A stretch of DNA of 64,000 bases from DATBQN01 sp963799925. Its GTDB lineage: Bacteria > Acidobacteriota > Thermoanaerobaculia > Multivoradales > UBA5704. Each line of letters begins with the position of its first letter. Positions within the stretch are counted from its first letter, which is position 1. Position numbers and translations under genes: made by a program. Where the stretch lies: the NCBI GenBank assembly GCA_963799925.1, contig CAWCYZ010000002.1, positions 2,046,001-2,110,000 on the forward strand, written 5' to 3'. A model generated the notes under the pieces. That model saw only the letters and a program-made list of their open reading frames with translations. It had not been told where the DNA came from and did no database searches. Positions 36,101-43,781 of this stretch are shown here, piece after piece.

Positions 36101-36802
36101 ATCCTCTCCGAGGGGATGGCGCACTTCTCGACCATCCTGCTCACCGACCAGGTGCTGGGGCCGGCGGCGCGGATCGAGTTCTGCAAACGGATCGAGGAGA
36201 GCTACGGCAACGGCCGCCACGTCGACGCCGAGCGGCCGATGGTCAAGGTCAACGGCTCCCGCCAGGGCGACACGACGGTCACCTACGACAAGGGCGGCTG
36301 GGTCATGTGGATGCTCCTCCAGCAGATGGGGCGCGAGCGGACGCTCGCCGGCCTGCGCGAGTTCATCGCCAGGTACAAGGACGGCCCCGACTACCCCGTG
36401 CTCCAGGACCTGGTGGCCACCCTCCGGCCGTTCGCGGCGGACCCGGCGGCCTTCGACCGCTTCGTCCACCAATGGTTTTATGAGGTGGTCGTCCCCGAGT
36501 ACCGGCTGGACCGGGCGAGCAAGCGCCGGCTGCCCGCCGGCGGGTGGCAGGCGACCGTGCGGGTGAAGAACGCCGGCACCGGGCGGATGCCGGTCGAGGT
36601 CGCCGCGGTGCGCGGCGAGCGCTTCGCCGCGAAGCCGAAGCCGGGAAGCGGGTACCTGGAGGCGCGGCGGACCGTCCTCTTGGGGGCGGGGGAGTCGACG
36701 ACAGTCGACCTCACCTGCCCGTTCGAGCCCGAGCGCATCCTGGTCGATCCCGATGCCAGGGTGCTGCAGCTCTCGCGCAAGACGGCGCTCGTCCGTCTCT
36801 GA
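33164..36802 (+). CDS. ABC-2 permease fused to M1-family aminopeptidase
   Basis: 1212 residues. Two ABC-2 membrane modules (about residues 20-310 and 330-620, each with six or so helices, e.g. LFWVLVVLLLLLVWGIS and FSQVGLYIFIPLILIQTVG) precede an extracytoplasmic M1 peptidase half. The zinc site reads HESAHQWWG at about residue 957, with the third ligand in ILSEGMAHFST some 20 residues later. The GAMEN exopeptidase motif is not obvious. It is coupled by ATGA to its ATPase. Coupling of export to peptide trimming is an inference; the substrate is unknown. Confidence 0.85.
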   Translation: MSPAAAAPRRAAGRGDRFRAVSGMTLRHTLKRPLFWVLVVLLLLLVWGISNGNVSISSGDSTVGGKKAWLNSEFNLSFIVATLVSLIYAFFTSVAAGMSVIEDDEQRIAEIVAATPLTPAEYVWGKFLAVLGAFLGALGLQLLLMILFYQVVPNAAAAEIRGPFELANYLRPALAFALPTLVFFTGVAFYLGERFRRPILVFLFPVALLLINGFFLWEWSPTWLDPRINRLLMIADSSGFRWLNETWLKLDRGVDFLNHTPVRFDGTFVLNRLLFLGLGLAGVALAQRHYAHRVGRAGAARSARALRRAAVEVAAPAAALTPAERRLPAGRLAAGTMRQPGFWSTTLRVARGETRGLFSQVGLYIFIPLILIQTVGSNLLALGAFQTELLLTPGELAVRCLNTLTFLICLLLLFYTVESIERERTTGFAPVLYSTPLGSGPLLAGKALANSLVGAAVVGATLVGCLIALLVQGQVRLELWPFALVWGALLLPTFLLWTAFVTAVQALGGSRYLTYGVGLAALVFTLYRQLTGGMNWVGNWALWSVLRWSDMGVFEIDRRALLWNRLLALGLAALFWAIAVRAFRRRQSDAVSLADRFTARRVGRTALGLAPYAVVPAVAAIALGLAVFHGFQGGEAEKKERDYWKQNLGTWKDAPQPSLAAVDLDLTLDPAGRGFRDRGRYTLINDRDVPLERFALTGDVQWKNVRWSFAGKPYKPEDRSGLYVFTPPAPLPPGGRVEVGFDCRGTVPRGITRNGGGTSEFILPSGVVLTSFNPTFAPVVGYVPEIGIKKKENDYEPKEYADDFYLGKTRPAFGSSHSFPTRIRITGPAAYTYNSVGTLASDEVGHGRRTAVWVSDHPVRFFNVVGGRWLTRRGQGTQIFYHPAHAANVPEMLRTLDAARRYYSQWFYPFPWRELKLSEFPNLAGYAQGFPTDISFSEGIGFLTKSDVQTNAVFMVTAHESAHQWWGNILTPGEGPGGNILSEGMAHFSTILLTDQVLGPAARIEFCKRIEESYGNGRHVDAERPMVKVNGSRQGDTTVTYDKGGWVMWMLLQQMGRERTLAGLREFIARYKDGPDYPVLQDLVATLRPFAADPAAFDRFVHQWFYEVVVPEYRLDRASKRRLPAGGWQATVRVKNAGTGRMPVEVAAVRGERFAAKPKPGSGYLEARRTVLLGAGESTTVDLTCPFEPERILVDPDARVLQLSRKTALVRL

Positions 36803-36866
36803 GCCGGAAGGATCGAAAGTTTCCCCGCTGCAGGGCCGCAGCGCGGCCGTCGAGGCCAGCTACGGG

Positions 36867-37064
36867 GTGGGTGGCGACCGATCGGTCACTCGCGCCGAGC
36901 TGCGTGCCATCGCCGCCGATCTCCGCGGCTACTGCGCCATGGTCGGCCGCTCGGCCCAGGAGCGCTCTCTGGATGAGCCAGATGACGCGCTGGCCCGGTT
37001 CGCCGGCAAGCTGGCCGACCTGTTGGCCGCGATTGTCGAGTCGATCGAGAGGAGGTTGTCATGA
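36867..37064 (+). CDS. Small helical hypothetical protein (65 aa), coupled to the XRE gene
   Basis: From GTG 36867: two helices (VTRAELRAIAADLRGYCAMV and ALARFAGKLADLLAAIVESI) with no motif I recognise. The start is uncertain, since the same frame is open back to 36753 inside the M1 gene. Its stop overlaps ATG 37061 by ATGA, so it is probably translated together with the following XRE-like protein. Such helical small partners are seen with XRE regulators; function unknown. Confidence 0.45.
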   Translation: MGGDRSVTRAELRAIAADLRGYCAMVGRSAQERSLDEPDDALARFAGKLADLLAAIVESIERRLS

Positions 37065-37314
37065 ATGGTGACCCGACGAAGCGGATACGAAGGAAGCCAG
37101 ACCCCGAGGAGTCGCGCATCGCCGGCCTGGCACTCTTGCGGCTACGCCGGCAGACCGGCATGACCGTGGGCCAGCTCTCCGCGCGATCGGGGCAACCGGT
37201 GGGCCGCCCTGAACCGATACGAGCAAGGCCAGTCCGTACCCCGAACGAAAGGAAGTCTCCGCCGCGTACCGGCTGCTCGGCCGCGGCATGCTGAGAGCGC
37301 GGCGTAGCTGGTGA
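37061..37314 (+). pseudogene. XRE-family helix-turn-helix protein broken by two single-base shifts
   Basis: The N-terminus (RIAGLALLRLRRQTGMTVGQLSARSG) is an HTH_3 start. Removing one base at GGGG 37189-37192 restores NRWAALNRYEQGQSVPRTK, the typical recognition-helix end, and removing one more at AAAGG 37248-37252 restores EVSAAYRLLGRGMLRARRSW with a stop at 37312-37314. Both shifts are +1. As given, the frame ends early with a random tail. Either real decay or sequencing error. Confidence 0.6.
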
Positions 37315-37452
37315 CCTGATCGCGGCTCCGGCGGCCGGCGAGGCTCCCCCGATCGATATCCCGCCTGCCGCTCGGGCCGCGGTGCCTCACTATGAAGTCC
37401 CTCTACATACCCAAATACCGCGGCCTCCTCGGGCAGACCTTTGGCGTAGCAT

Positions 37453-38253
37453 TCATGGACTTTGAACGGTGAACTCGAGAACGTTTGAAGTCGAACCATC
37501 TGGGTTGGTCACCTGGGCTGTCCAGTTCGAACTGCCAACTCGAAGATTCGCCGTGATCTCGAATTTCTTGCAGGTTATAAAGGTGGTGGAGTAGCGATAT
37601 GCCGTCCCGCTCTGTGAAAGATCATAGAGGGTTACGAAGGCACCCTGGACGAGGTTTGCGCCGCCAAACGTGAGCGCGACCTGGTTGCCAGCTGGGGGGG
37701 GATCTGGCACAAGGCCAGCTAAGTAGGGCGTCCCACTGCACCGAGGGCTGAAATAGCCGTTGAGGTCCAGGATTAGATGCACGCTACCGGTGCCCGCAAT
37801 CTCAGGGCTGACAGTGAGGATACCGTTGCCATCCAGAGGCAAGATTGCATTGTTTGCGCGAGTCTGGCCGGTGCTGAAGTTAATGGTCGAGGTCAAGAAA
37901 GATGAGCAGTTAGGAGAGAAGCTCAGAAAGCCACCACCTGTGGGGCCAACAACCGTTATATTGAGCGAGATGGCTTCCGCCGCCGGAGGCAGACTGCAAG
38001 CGCCGACTAGGGCGAAGGAGCGAAGAGTCCCTGACGTCAAAGCCGGGCCAGCGAGAGGCCCTGGAGCATTCCGTGTGTCGACCAGACGGCAAGGCGGTAC
38101 TGTGTAGAAGTCCTCCGCCGAGTTGTCGATCACACAGGTCTGAGCCGAGAGGCAGCGAGCCTGTCCCCCCGTGGCGAGGGCGACGGCCATTAGGGCCGCG
38201 ATACCTCCCCGAAAGCTTGCGGCGGCGGCTGGGGCTAGGCGGTTGCCAGTCAT
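37453..38253 (-). CDS. Secreted protein with PCRLVDTR domain and an IPT/TIG-like C-terminus
   Basis: 266 residues. Signal peptide (GGIAALMAVALATGG), then a beta-rich domain beginning VPPCRLVDTRNAPGP and containing ISLNITVVGPTGGGFLSFSP and LDLNGYFSP. I know this PCRLVDTR pattern from secreted proteins of Acidobacteria-like genomes. The C-terminal ~90 residues (GLVPDPPPAGNQVALTFGGANLVQGAFVTL) look like an IPT/TIG immunoglobulin fold. Base composition is lower in GC than the core genome. A TACACT -10 lies 11 bases before ATG 38253. Surface or extracellular role likely. Confidence 0.65.
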   Translation of the reverse strand: MTGNRLAPAAAASFRGGIAALMAVALATGGQARCLSAQTCVIDNSAEDFYTVPPCRLVDTRNAPGPLAGPALTSGTLRSFALVGACSLPPAAEAISLNITVVGPTGGGFLSFSPNCSSFLTSTINFSTGQTRANNAILPLDGNGILTVSPEIAGTGSVHLILDLNGYFSPRCSGTPYLAGLVPDPPPAGNQVALTFGGANLVQGAFVTLYDLSQSGTAYRYSTTFITCKKFEITANLRVGSSNWTAQVTNPDGSTSNVLEFTVQSP

Positions 38254-38462
38254 ATTAGCAGCTTAGTGTAGCACGATGAGTTGGTGAGCCCTGATTTGCT
38301 CCGGTGGCGGCAATCTCAGTCCCCACCTCGGCGGTCGAGCCGATCCTGCCGGCCCTACCCGCCTAGCCCAACTTCCGCAGTTGTCGTCAGGCGAAGGCCC
38401 ATTTTCAGGGGGCCGTCCGCTCTAAGCGCTTGATTTTTTGAGGCGGCGTTTGGAAAAGCGCG

Positions 38463-38777
38463 TGTAGTGCCGACCTGGCCTTGCCCCGGTTTCGCCGGAC
38501 ACCTCGAAAATGGGCGAGAGAGAACGCGATATCCGAGACGAGACGGAAGTTCAGTCGAGAGTTCAAGTTAGAGAAGGTTCGGTTGGTGACGGCTGGCGGG
38601 CGCTGTATGGCGGCGACGGCTCGGGATCTCGAGGTTCGTCCCGACATGCTCCGTCGCTGGAAGCGTCAGCTGGAGGAGGATCCGGTGGAGGCGTTTCCCG
38701 GGAAAGAGAACCTGAAATCGGAGGAGGACCAGGTTTGCTGGTTGCAGCGGGAGCTCGTTCGCGTCAAGGTCGCCCAG
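38463..38777 (+). pseudogene. IS3-family element, left end and truncated orfA
   Basis: From about 38481 the frame reads PRFRRTPRKWARENA and then RRKFSREFKLEKVRLVTAGG, a HTH_Tnp_1 OrfA start, through RDLEVRPDMLRRWKRQLEED and LQRELVRVKVAQ. There it stops matching at 38777 and runs directly into Rhs sequence. No ATG starts the frame. The preceding TGTAGTGCCGACC to TTTCGCCGGACACC stretch (38463-38503) looks like an IS end. Only the first ~100 residues of OrfA remain; the DDE transposase half lies 2.7 kb away. Confidence 0.7.
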
Positions 38778-40392
38778 GTGACGCACGGCAACGGCGTCGT
38801 CGACACGCAGGCGAACGACCCCAACGCGATGCGGCGGCCGCTGTCGATCGCCTCGACCATCAACAACGGCCAGACGACGCTCTGGAAGACCGACGGCTAC
38901 ACCTACGACGGCGCCGGCAACATCACCCAGATCGGCGCCGCGCGCTTTCTCTACGACGGCGTGAGCCGGCTTGACCTCGGGGTCGCTGGTGCTGGGGACG
39001 CTCGACAGCGGGGCGGCAGCCAGCCAGACCTACGCCTACGACGCCTTCGGGAACATCCAGTCGATCGGCGGCACGGTCGCCCGCAACACGCCGACGAATT
39101 CGGCGACCAATCGCCTGAGCGGCGCCGCGAGCTACGATGCGGCGGGCAACCTGACCGCCTGGAACGGCGCGACCTACGAGTACGATGCCTTGAACCAGAT
39201 GAAGCACTACATCTCGGGAAGCGAAGAGTGGCTCTACATGTACGACGCCGACGACGAGCGCCTGTGGAGCTACAAGCCGGGAGTGCCCGGGGTCTCCGTC
39301 GCGCTTCGACCGCTGGACGATCCGCGACTTGGCCGGCAAGGTGCTCCGCACCTACGAGGCGAGCGGCTACAACTGGACCGGGAGCGACGTCGAGGACCGC
39401 GTCTATCGCGACGGGCTGCTGCTGGCGGCCGAGCTACCCAACACCGGCGCCATCCATCATTTCCACCTGGATCACCTGGGAACCCCCCGCCTCATCACCG
39501 ACCAGAACCGCGCCCAGGTCGCCTACCACGTCTACTATCCCTTCGGAGAAGAGGCGACGCCCTTCAACCAGGACGCCGAAAGGATGAAGTTCACCGGCCA
39601 CGAGCGGGATCTGGCGAGCGCGGCGGGGGCGGGGGATGATCTGGACTACATGCATGAAAGATTCTTCAATCCGCTCAACTCACGTTTTGAAACCCTCGAC
39701 CCCGTGCTTGGCGACCCGACTCTGCCACAGTCCTGGAACCGTTTTTCCTACGTATTGAACAACCCGCTTGAACTCATCGATCCATCTGGCATGTCGGCTT
39801 CACCTCCACCAATCGGCGATTCACCCGTCGCTGATTATATCTATGCAGAGGGAATCTTTGCTTATGCTTCGCCTTGGAGGGGCACTACGAACGACCCTAA
39901 TACGGGACTCGCTGGCCTTGCCAGTCTGATCGCAGCCCGCCGCCCGACAGGCGCCCCTGACCGCGATTTCGATCCTAATCAGCGGCTCGGCGGCTTTCTG
40001 GGCGCAGAGCGCTGTCGTTGTTTGGACAGGGACTTGCGGCTTATGCAGATGGCCTGATTCCGTTCTTCTCACCGCTTGAGGCCATAGGTGCTTACAACCC
40101 GCAAGAGGTGGGGATGACCTCTGTCAAGATTACGGGAGAGTTGGCGGGTACGGCTGCTGCCATTGCTGTCGGTCCTATTCTCGCTGTCGAGGGTGCCGGA
40201 CCAGGATCTGGGGCCACGGCTAGACTTGGCCGGTCACTCTTCGGTAAGGACGCTATACTGAATAGCAACCGTTATCTCAGGATAGGATACGGCCGAAGGG
40301 GTGGCGAGAAGGTCTTCCGTGTCGCAGGCGAGTTGGTGAGGCTCGTCGCAGAGAATGGGAAACTTGATATTTGGCGAATCGGCCCGCTCTGA
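38778..40392 (+). pseudogene. Degraded Rhs/YD-repeat protein with toxin-like C-terminal tip
   Basis: Four consecutive frames together encode an Rhs C-terminus. YD repeats: DGYTYDGAGNITQIG, YAYDAFGNIQSIGG, YDAAGNLTAWNGATYEYDAL, then FHLDHLGTPRLITD, VYYPFGEEAT, MKFTGHERD, YMHERFFNPLNSRF, and the core-ending NNPLELIDPSGM. After this comes a variable tip (ALSLFGQGLAAYADGLIPFF to NRYLRIGYGRRGGEKVFRVA, ending LDIWRIGPL). Frame changes: +1 near 38970, +1 near 39300, -1 near 40010. The N-terminal shell is replaced by the IS fragment. The tip resembles an uncharacterised Rhs C-terminal domain ending in a His/Leu-Asp-Ile/Leu-Trp motif; toxicity is inferred. Confidence 0.75.
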
Positions 40393-40410
40393 GCCGGATA
40401 GGAATCCAAC

Positions 40411-40704
40411 ATGACGGCGGGCCAACTAACTGAATTCCAGAAGCAGTGTCGGGAATCGATTGGGGGCATGCTGCATGACTTGGGCCTTGCCGTGACATAC
40501 AAGTTGGTGGAGGGGCTCCAGGGAAGTTACCTCATCGGCCGGGTGGAGCGCACCCGAAGCGAAATATACATATACGCTGACGAGGCAGGATTTTTTGTTG
40601 CCGGCAAATGGTTCGGCTACGAAACGCAGGATTTCCCGGATTCTACCGACCTAATTGCTCGTTTATCGCGGGATCTGAAGGATAAGCTCGAGCCGGAGCA
40701 CTGA
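40411..40704 (+). CDS. Candidate immunity protein for the Rhs tip
   Basis: 97 residues, starting 18 bases after the end of the Rhs tip. Acidic/amphipathic (MTAGQLTEFQKQCRESIGGM, YIYADEAGFFVAGKWFGYE, LSRDLKDKLEPEH); no known domain recognised. Position directly behind an Rhs tip, small size, own lower-GC composition and the repeat of Rhs core sequence right after its stop are the usual signs of an immunity gene. Function is inferred from context alone. Confidence 0.55.
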   Translation: MTAGQLTEFQKQCRESIGGMLHDLGLAVTYKLVEGLQGSYLIGRVERTRSEIYIYADEAGFFVAGKWFGYETQDFPDSTDLIARLSRDLKDKLEPEH

Positions 40705-40761
40705 CGGGCTGCTGCTGGCGGCCGAGCTACCCAACACCGGCGCCACCCATCACTTTCACCT
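40703..40761 (+). repeat. Displaced duplicate of the Rhs core segment 39410-39468
   Basis: 59 bases beginning GACGGGCTGCTGCTGGCGG match 39410-39468 with three differences, and encode the same DGLLLAAELPNTGA stretch. The copy lies immediately after the candidate immunity gene and has no reading frame of its own. This is what tip exchange by recombination in the Rhs core leaves behind. Confidence 0.85.
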
Positions 40762-40827
40762 CCGCCGGCGCCCGCTGCCTCCGCGCGGCCGTGGAGAACG
40801 ACCCTGGCGCAAGCGACAAAAGCTATG

Positions 40828-40833
40828 TAGAAT
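40828..40833 (+). promoter_or_regulatory. -10 box TAGAAT of the Cys-rich protein gene
   Basis: TAGAAT 19 bases before GTG 40853, with AGGAGG (40840-40845) between them. Confidence 0.45.
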
Positions 40834-40852
40834 ATTCTGAGGAGGAATCCCT

Positions 40853-41185
40853 GTGACAAAGACGATCCTTCGCTACTCGTTCCTGGCGGTACTTTCCCTT
40901 CTCGTGATCGGGCCTGCGGCAGTGGCGGCCCAGGGGGACATTCGTCCTGCCTGCCCGCTGTTCCAATCGCAGGCCGACGTCACCTCCTCGGCGGAGACAC
41001 CTCTCTTCCTTCCAGATCGCCGCTCAGAGAGGGCAACTCTGATTTGCAGCTCGGTTTGCAGCCATGCCGATTGCCCCGGCTTACCCGTAGGAAGCCCCTG
41101 TGTCAGTCGTCTTGGTCAGCCGGGCACCTGCACGCTCAGCGGCAGAATATGTGGAGACGGTTCGCGACACTGCGGCTGCGTGTGA
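40853..41185 (+). CDS. Small secreted Cys-rich protein
   Basis: 110 residues from GTG 40853 with a good RBS. Signal peptide (LRYSFLAVLSLLVIGPAAVAA), then a short linker and a C-terminal module with about ten cysteines (CSSVCSHADCPG, PCVSR, GTCTL, ICGDGSRHCGCV). The spacing suggests a disulfide-bonded extracellular miniprotein. I do not recognise the family. It lies in the accessory island between the Rhs remains and the transposase remnant. Confidence 0.6.
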   Translation: MTKTILRYSFLAVLSLLVIGPAAVAAQGDIRPACPLFQSQADVTSSAETPLFLPDRRSERATLICSSVCSHADCPGLPVGSPCVSRLGQPGTCTLSGRICGDGSRHCGCV

Positions 41186-41512
41186 TCGCCGACGAGTCCA
41201 CCACCTCCGAGCCGACCAGTTCGGCATCTCACTGCCAGCCACCTCAGCCGCCCGCGTCGCGGCTTCTGCAGCGGCCGCGGGACGGAGCCCCGCCGCCTGA
41301 CTCGGCGAGCGCGCGCTCGGCTCGCCCGTGACATCCGTCTCGCTGGCGACGTCGCCGGCGGTGGAGGCCTCGCGGCGGAGCAGCGGCACGACGGGCTCGC
41401 CTCACGGCCGAGCTTCAGTGCGCTCGGGCTGCTCGCTTGCGCTTCGCCGGCGCGAGCGAGTGGTGAGAGTAATAGGGCTCCCGGATGGGTCAATCCAGCC
41501 GGGACGGATTGA
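41186..41512. other. Non-coding accessory DNA
   Basis: About 330 bases with short overlapping frames on both strands but none with an RBS, codon bias or family resemblance. It joins the Cys-rich gene to the truncated transposase. I see no inverted repeat marking an IS end here. Confidence 0.5.
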
Positions 41513-42052
41513 GGTGGTCTCGAACTGCAGAGGAAGTTCCAAGTGACCGAGCTAGACGCCTTCTGGAACGCCGACATCACGTACGTTTGGACTGCGGAGG
41601 GCTGGCTCTACCTGGCTGTGTTGTTCGACCTGTTTTCGCGTCGAATCGTTGGCTGGGCAACCAACGATCGATTGACCGAGCAGCTCGCTCTGTCGGCTCT
41701 GGAACAAGCGCTGGTACAGCGGCAGCCCAAGCCAGGCCTTCTCCATCACAGCGACCGTGGGAGCCAATATTCGAGCCGAAGGTATCGGCAGGAGCTGGCA
41801 CTCCGTGGTATTGCAGTCAGCATGAGTCGGCGCGGCAATTGCTGGGACAATGCACGTGGCGGAGAGCTTCTTCAGCTCGCTCAAGACGGAGCTTTCTTAG
41901 CAGGTGAACCTGTGCCTCCAACCCGCGACGCTGCACGGCAGGCGCTCTTCGAGTACATCGAGGTGTTCTACAACCGCAAGCGTCGCCATTCGACCCTTGG
42001 CTACATGAGTCCGGTTCGCTTAGAGGAGAATTGGAGGCTTCTCCATGCGTAG
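41513..42052 (+). pseudogene. IS3-family OrfB (DDE transposase) 3' part, damaged
   Basis: The in-frame stop at 41510-41512 and GTG 41543 bracket the start. The catalytic core is recognisable: DAFWNADITYVWTAEGWLYL (first Asp), HHSDRGSQYSS (second Asp), NCWDNA and the end FEYIEVFYNRKRRHSTLGYM. The third catalytic Glu belongs to VAESFFSSLKTEL, which lies in the +1 frame after an extra base near 41855; the main frame reads RGGELLQLAQDG instead. The N-terminal HTH_21 part is missing. Together with the orfA piece at 38.5 kb this suggests one IS3 copy split and decayed. Confidence 0.7.
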
Positions 42053-42086
42053 GCCAGGCCCGCCGCGCTATGGAAACTGCCGGTTC

Positions 42087-42113
42087 TGCGGAAATCGTTG
42101 CACGATTTCCGCA
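42087..42113. repeat. Perfect 11-bp hairpin downstream of the transposase remnant
   Basis: TGCGGAAATCG pairs with CGATTTCCGCA around loop TTGCA. A second, imperfect dyad (GGAAAACGC/GCGTTTCC) follows within 40 bases. They may be sub-terminal IS structures or a terminator without a T tract. Confidence 0.55.
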
Positions 42114-42299
42114 GCCCCTTGGAAAACGCTGCGCGTTTCCCACAGTTGCCACAGCGCCTACGACGAGGAGTCCCAACACAGGTGTCAGCCGAACCGGGGC
42201 AGGGTCACTCCCGCCCCAGCGCGGCCGCAGCGCCGCGCCCGCGGCGCTGGACGGGAGGCTGAAGGTTTGATGGGTCGGCTACGATCGGGCGAGCGCCAA

Positions 42300-42330
42300 G
42301 AAAAACGGCGCCGGGCGGGAGCCCGGCGCC
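42300..42330 (-). terminator. Rho-independent terminator of the 151-aa gene
   Basis: On the minus strand a perfect 10-bp stem (GGCGCCGGGC/GCCCGGCGCC, loop TCCC) is followed by GTTTTTC. It lies 30 bases after the stop at 42360. Confidence 0.8.
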
Positions 42331-42359
42331 GGAGAGATAGAGGGAGGGAGGCGGATGGG

Positions 42360-42815
42360 CTACGGCTGGGCGGCCTTGGCGAGCTGCTCCTTGGCCGCGG
42401 CGAGGGCCGCTTCGGCGTCGGCCATCGCCTTGGCCTGGGTCGCCGCCGCCGCCGCTTTCTCCGCCTTCTCGGCGGTGCTCAGCCGCTTCGCGCGGGTGAC
42501 CCGCGGCCGCGGGTTGACGCCGAACTCGAGCAGCCGCTCGCTCTGTGAGCCGAGGGTGAGCTTGAGGCCGGTCGCCAGACGGCTGCGCAGCGTGCGGCCC
42601 TGAGCGGCGATGGTATAGCGCTGCTGGTTGACGTCGCGCAGGTTGGCCTTGTGGAGGTCCTGCTGGCTCTCCAGGGCGTGCGCCTGCGTGACGACGGCGT
42701 CGAGGGCGGCGTAGTCGGCCGCGAGGGCCGGCATGTCGGTCAGATGGGGCTTCAGGTTCTCGACCAGCGACTGCCAGTCGGTCAGGTTGTCTTTGAAGCT
42801 CTGCGGTTGACTCAT
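42360..42815 (-). CDS. Hypothetical protein with Ala/Lys-rich coiled-coil tail (151 aa)
   Basis: N-terminal ~90 residues are polar and helical (FKDNLTDWQSLVENLKPHL, LAADYAALDAVVTQAHALES), with a GVNPRPRVTRAKR basic patch, followed by ~45 residues of Ala/Glu/Lys heptads (KAEKAAAAATQAKAMADAEA). It has no membrane segment. The tail looks like a nucleoid- or surface-associated coiled coil. An RBS-like GGAAAGGAG precedes the ATG, and a strong terminator follows. Family not recognised. Confidence 0.6.
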   Translation of the reverse strand: MSQPQSFKDNLTDWQSLVENLKPHLTDMPALAADYAALDAVVTQAHALESQQDLHKANLRDVNQQRYTIAAQGRTLRSRLATGLKLTLGSQSERLLEFGVNPRPRVTRAKRLSTAEKAEKAAAAATQAKAMADAEAALAAAKEQLAKAAQP

Positions 42816-43409
42816 GGTGTCGCTCCTTTCCCCGCGAAGGGGAAGGTTGCGGCCCCAGCGTGGATCCGTGGGTTAGCTGGAGGCCAAGGTTGAACGTCTG
42901 CTTCCGCGGAGGGCGCGCCTGAGGCACTCGGCCAGAGAGCCCAGACCTCGCCCGACCTGCTTCACCCCGCGAGACCACTACCGCCGGTCTGCCCGAGGTT
43001 CCTGCCCCTGCATGCCGCCACGGCTGGCTTGGCGTCGGCGAACGCCCGAGACGAGATGATCCACTCAATGTGGAACGGCTTCTCGATTCCGTGACGGTAA
43101 TTCCACCACGTCGTGGCGGAACACTGCCTACGTCCACTTCTTTCTCTATAGGTGCCTCCCCATGGCGATCCATGGCATGATTGCCGCCGATCGATGGCGC
43201 ATATGCTCCACGAACCTCTTGCTCCTGTCAAGAGTGTCGCAAGCGGAGAAGGCGAATCGTGCAGCGACGTCCCACGGCTCCGGCAGACTGCCACCCCGGT
43301 CCTTCCATGAGAAGGCCAGAAAGCAAGCCGCTTTGGCAGATCGCCGCTGAAGTCTGTGTCTACGTCCGAAAGGCAAGCGGGCACCGCTTCGTCGTCTGGC
43401 GAGACGGCG
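42816..43409. other. Intergenic accessory DNA without recognisable genes
   Basis: About 590 bases. Frames are open on both strands (one around 43307 on the plus strand reads RRPESKPLWQIAAEV) but lack an RBS and run into the tandem repeats, so I do not call a gene. Confidence 0.5.
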
Positions 43410-43760
43410 AGGAGGGAAATATCGAATGTTCGCTCTATGCAGCGAGCGTCCAGAGGAAATATCGAACGTTTCGTCCTTGCAGCGAGCGTCACAGAGGAAA
43501 TGTCGAGAGTTTCGTCGTTGCAGCGAGCGTACAGAGGAAGAATCGAGCGCACTCCTCGTGCAGCCGCCGCAGAGGGGAAATATCGAGTGTTTCTCCTCAG
43601 GCAGCGAGCGCAGGGACGAGATAACGGATGTTTCCCCTTGGCAGCCGTTGCAGCGAGGAAACATCGGATCCTTCCTCGCGACGAGCGATTCTTCCGCTCT
43701 ACGCCGAATCTTTCCGCTTTACGCCGGACACTTCAGCCTACCGCCGCGCCTCCTTCGCCG
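43410..43760. repeat. Imperfect tandem array with 40-41 bp period
   Basis: The anchor word (A/G)TCGA or a close variant recurs at 43421, 43461, 43502, 43542, 43582, about 43623 and 43663, in units resembling GAGGAAATATCGAACGTTTC followed by GTCCTTGCAGCGAGCGT. At the 3' side (43685-43745) the period appears halved to about 20 bases (CTTCCGCTCTACGC, CTTTCCGCTTTACGC). Several frames on both strands are open, but the copies are out of codon register and no start is credible. Confidence 0.75.
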
Positions 43761-43781
43761 ATTCTTCACGGCGGCGGGCTC

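Noticed and set aside
43146..43664. Minus- and plus-strand ORFs through the 40-bp repeats
   Set aside because: Long only because the repeats lack stops; the period is not a multiple of three throughout, and there is no start signal.
43410..43760. CRISPR array
   Set aside because: The copies are imperfect and contiguous with no unique spacers of constant length, and no cas gene is present.
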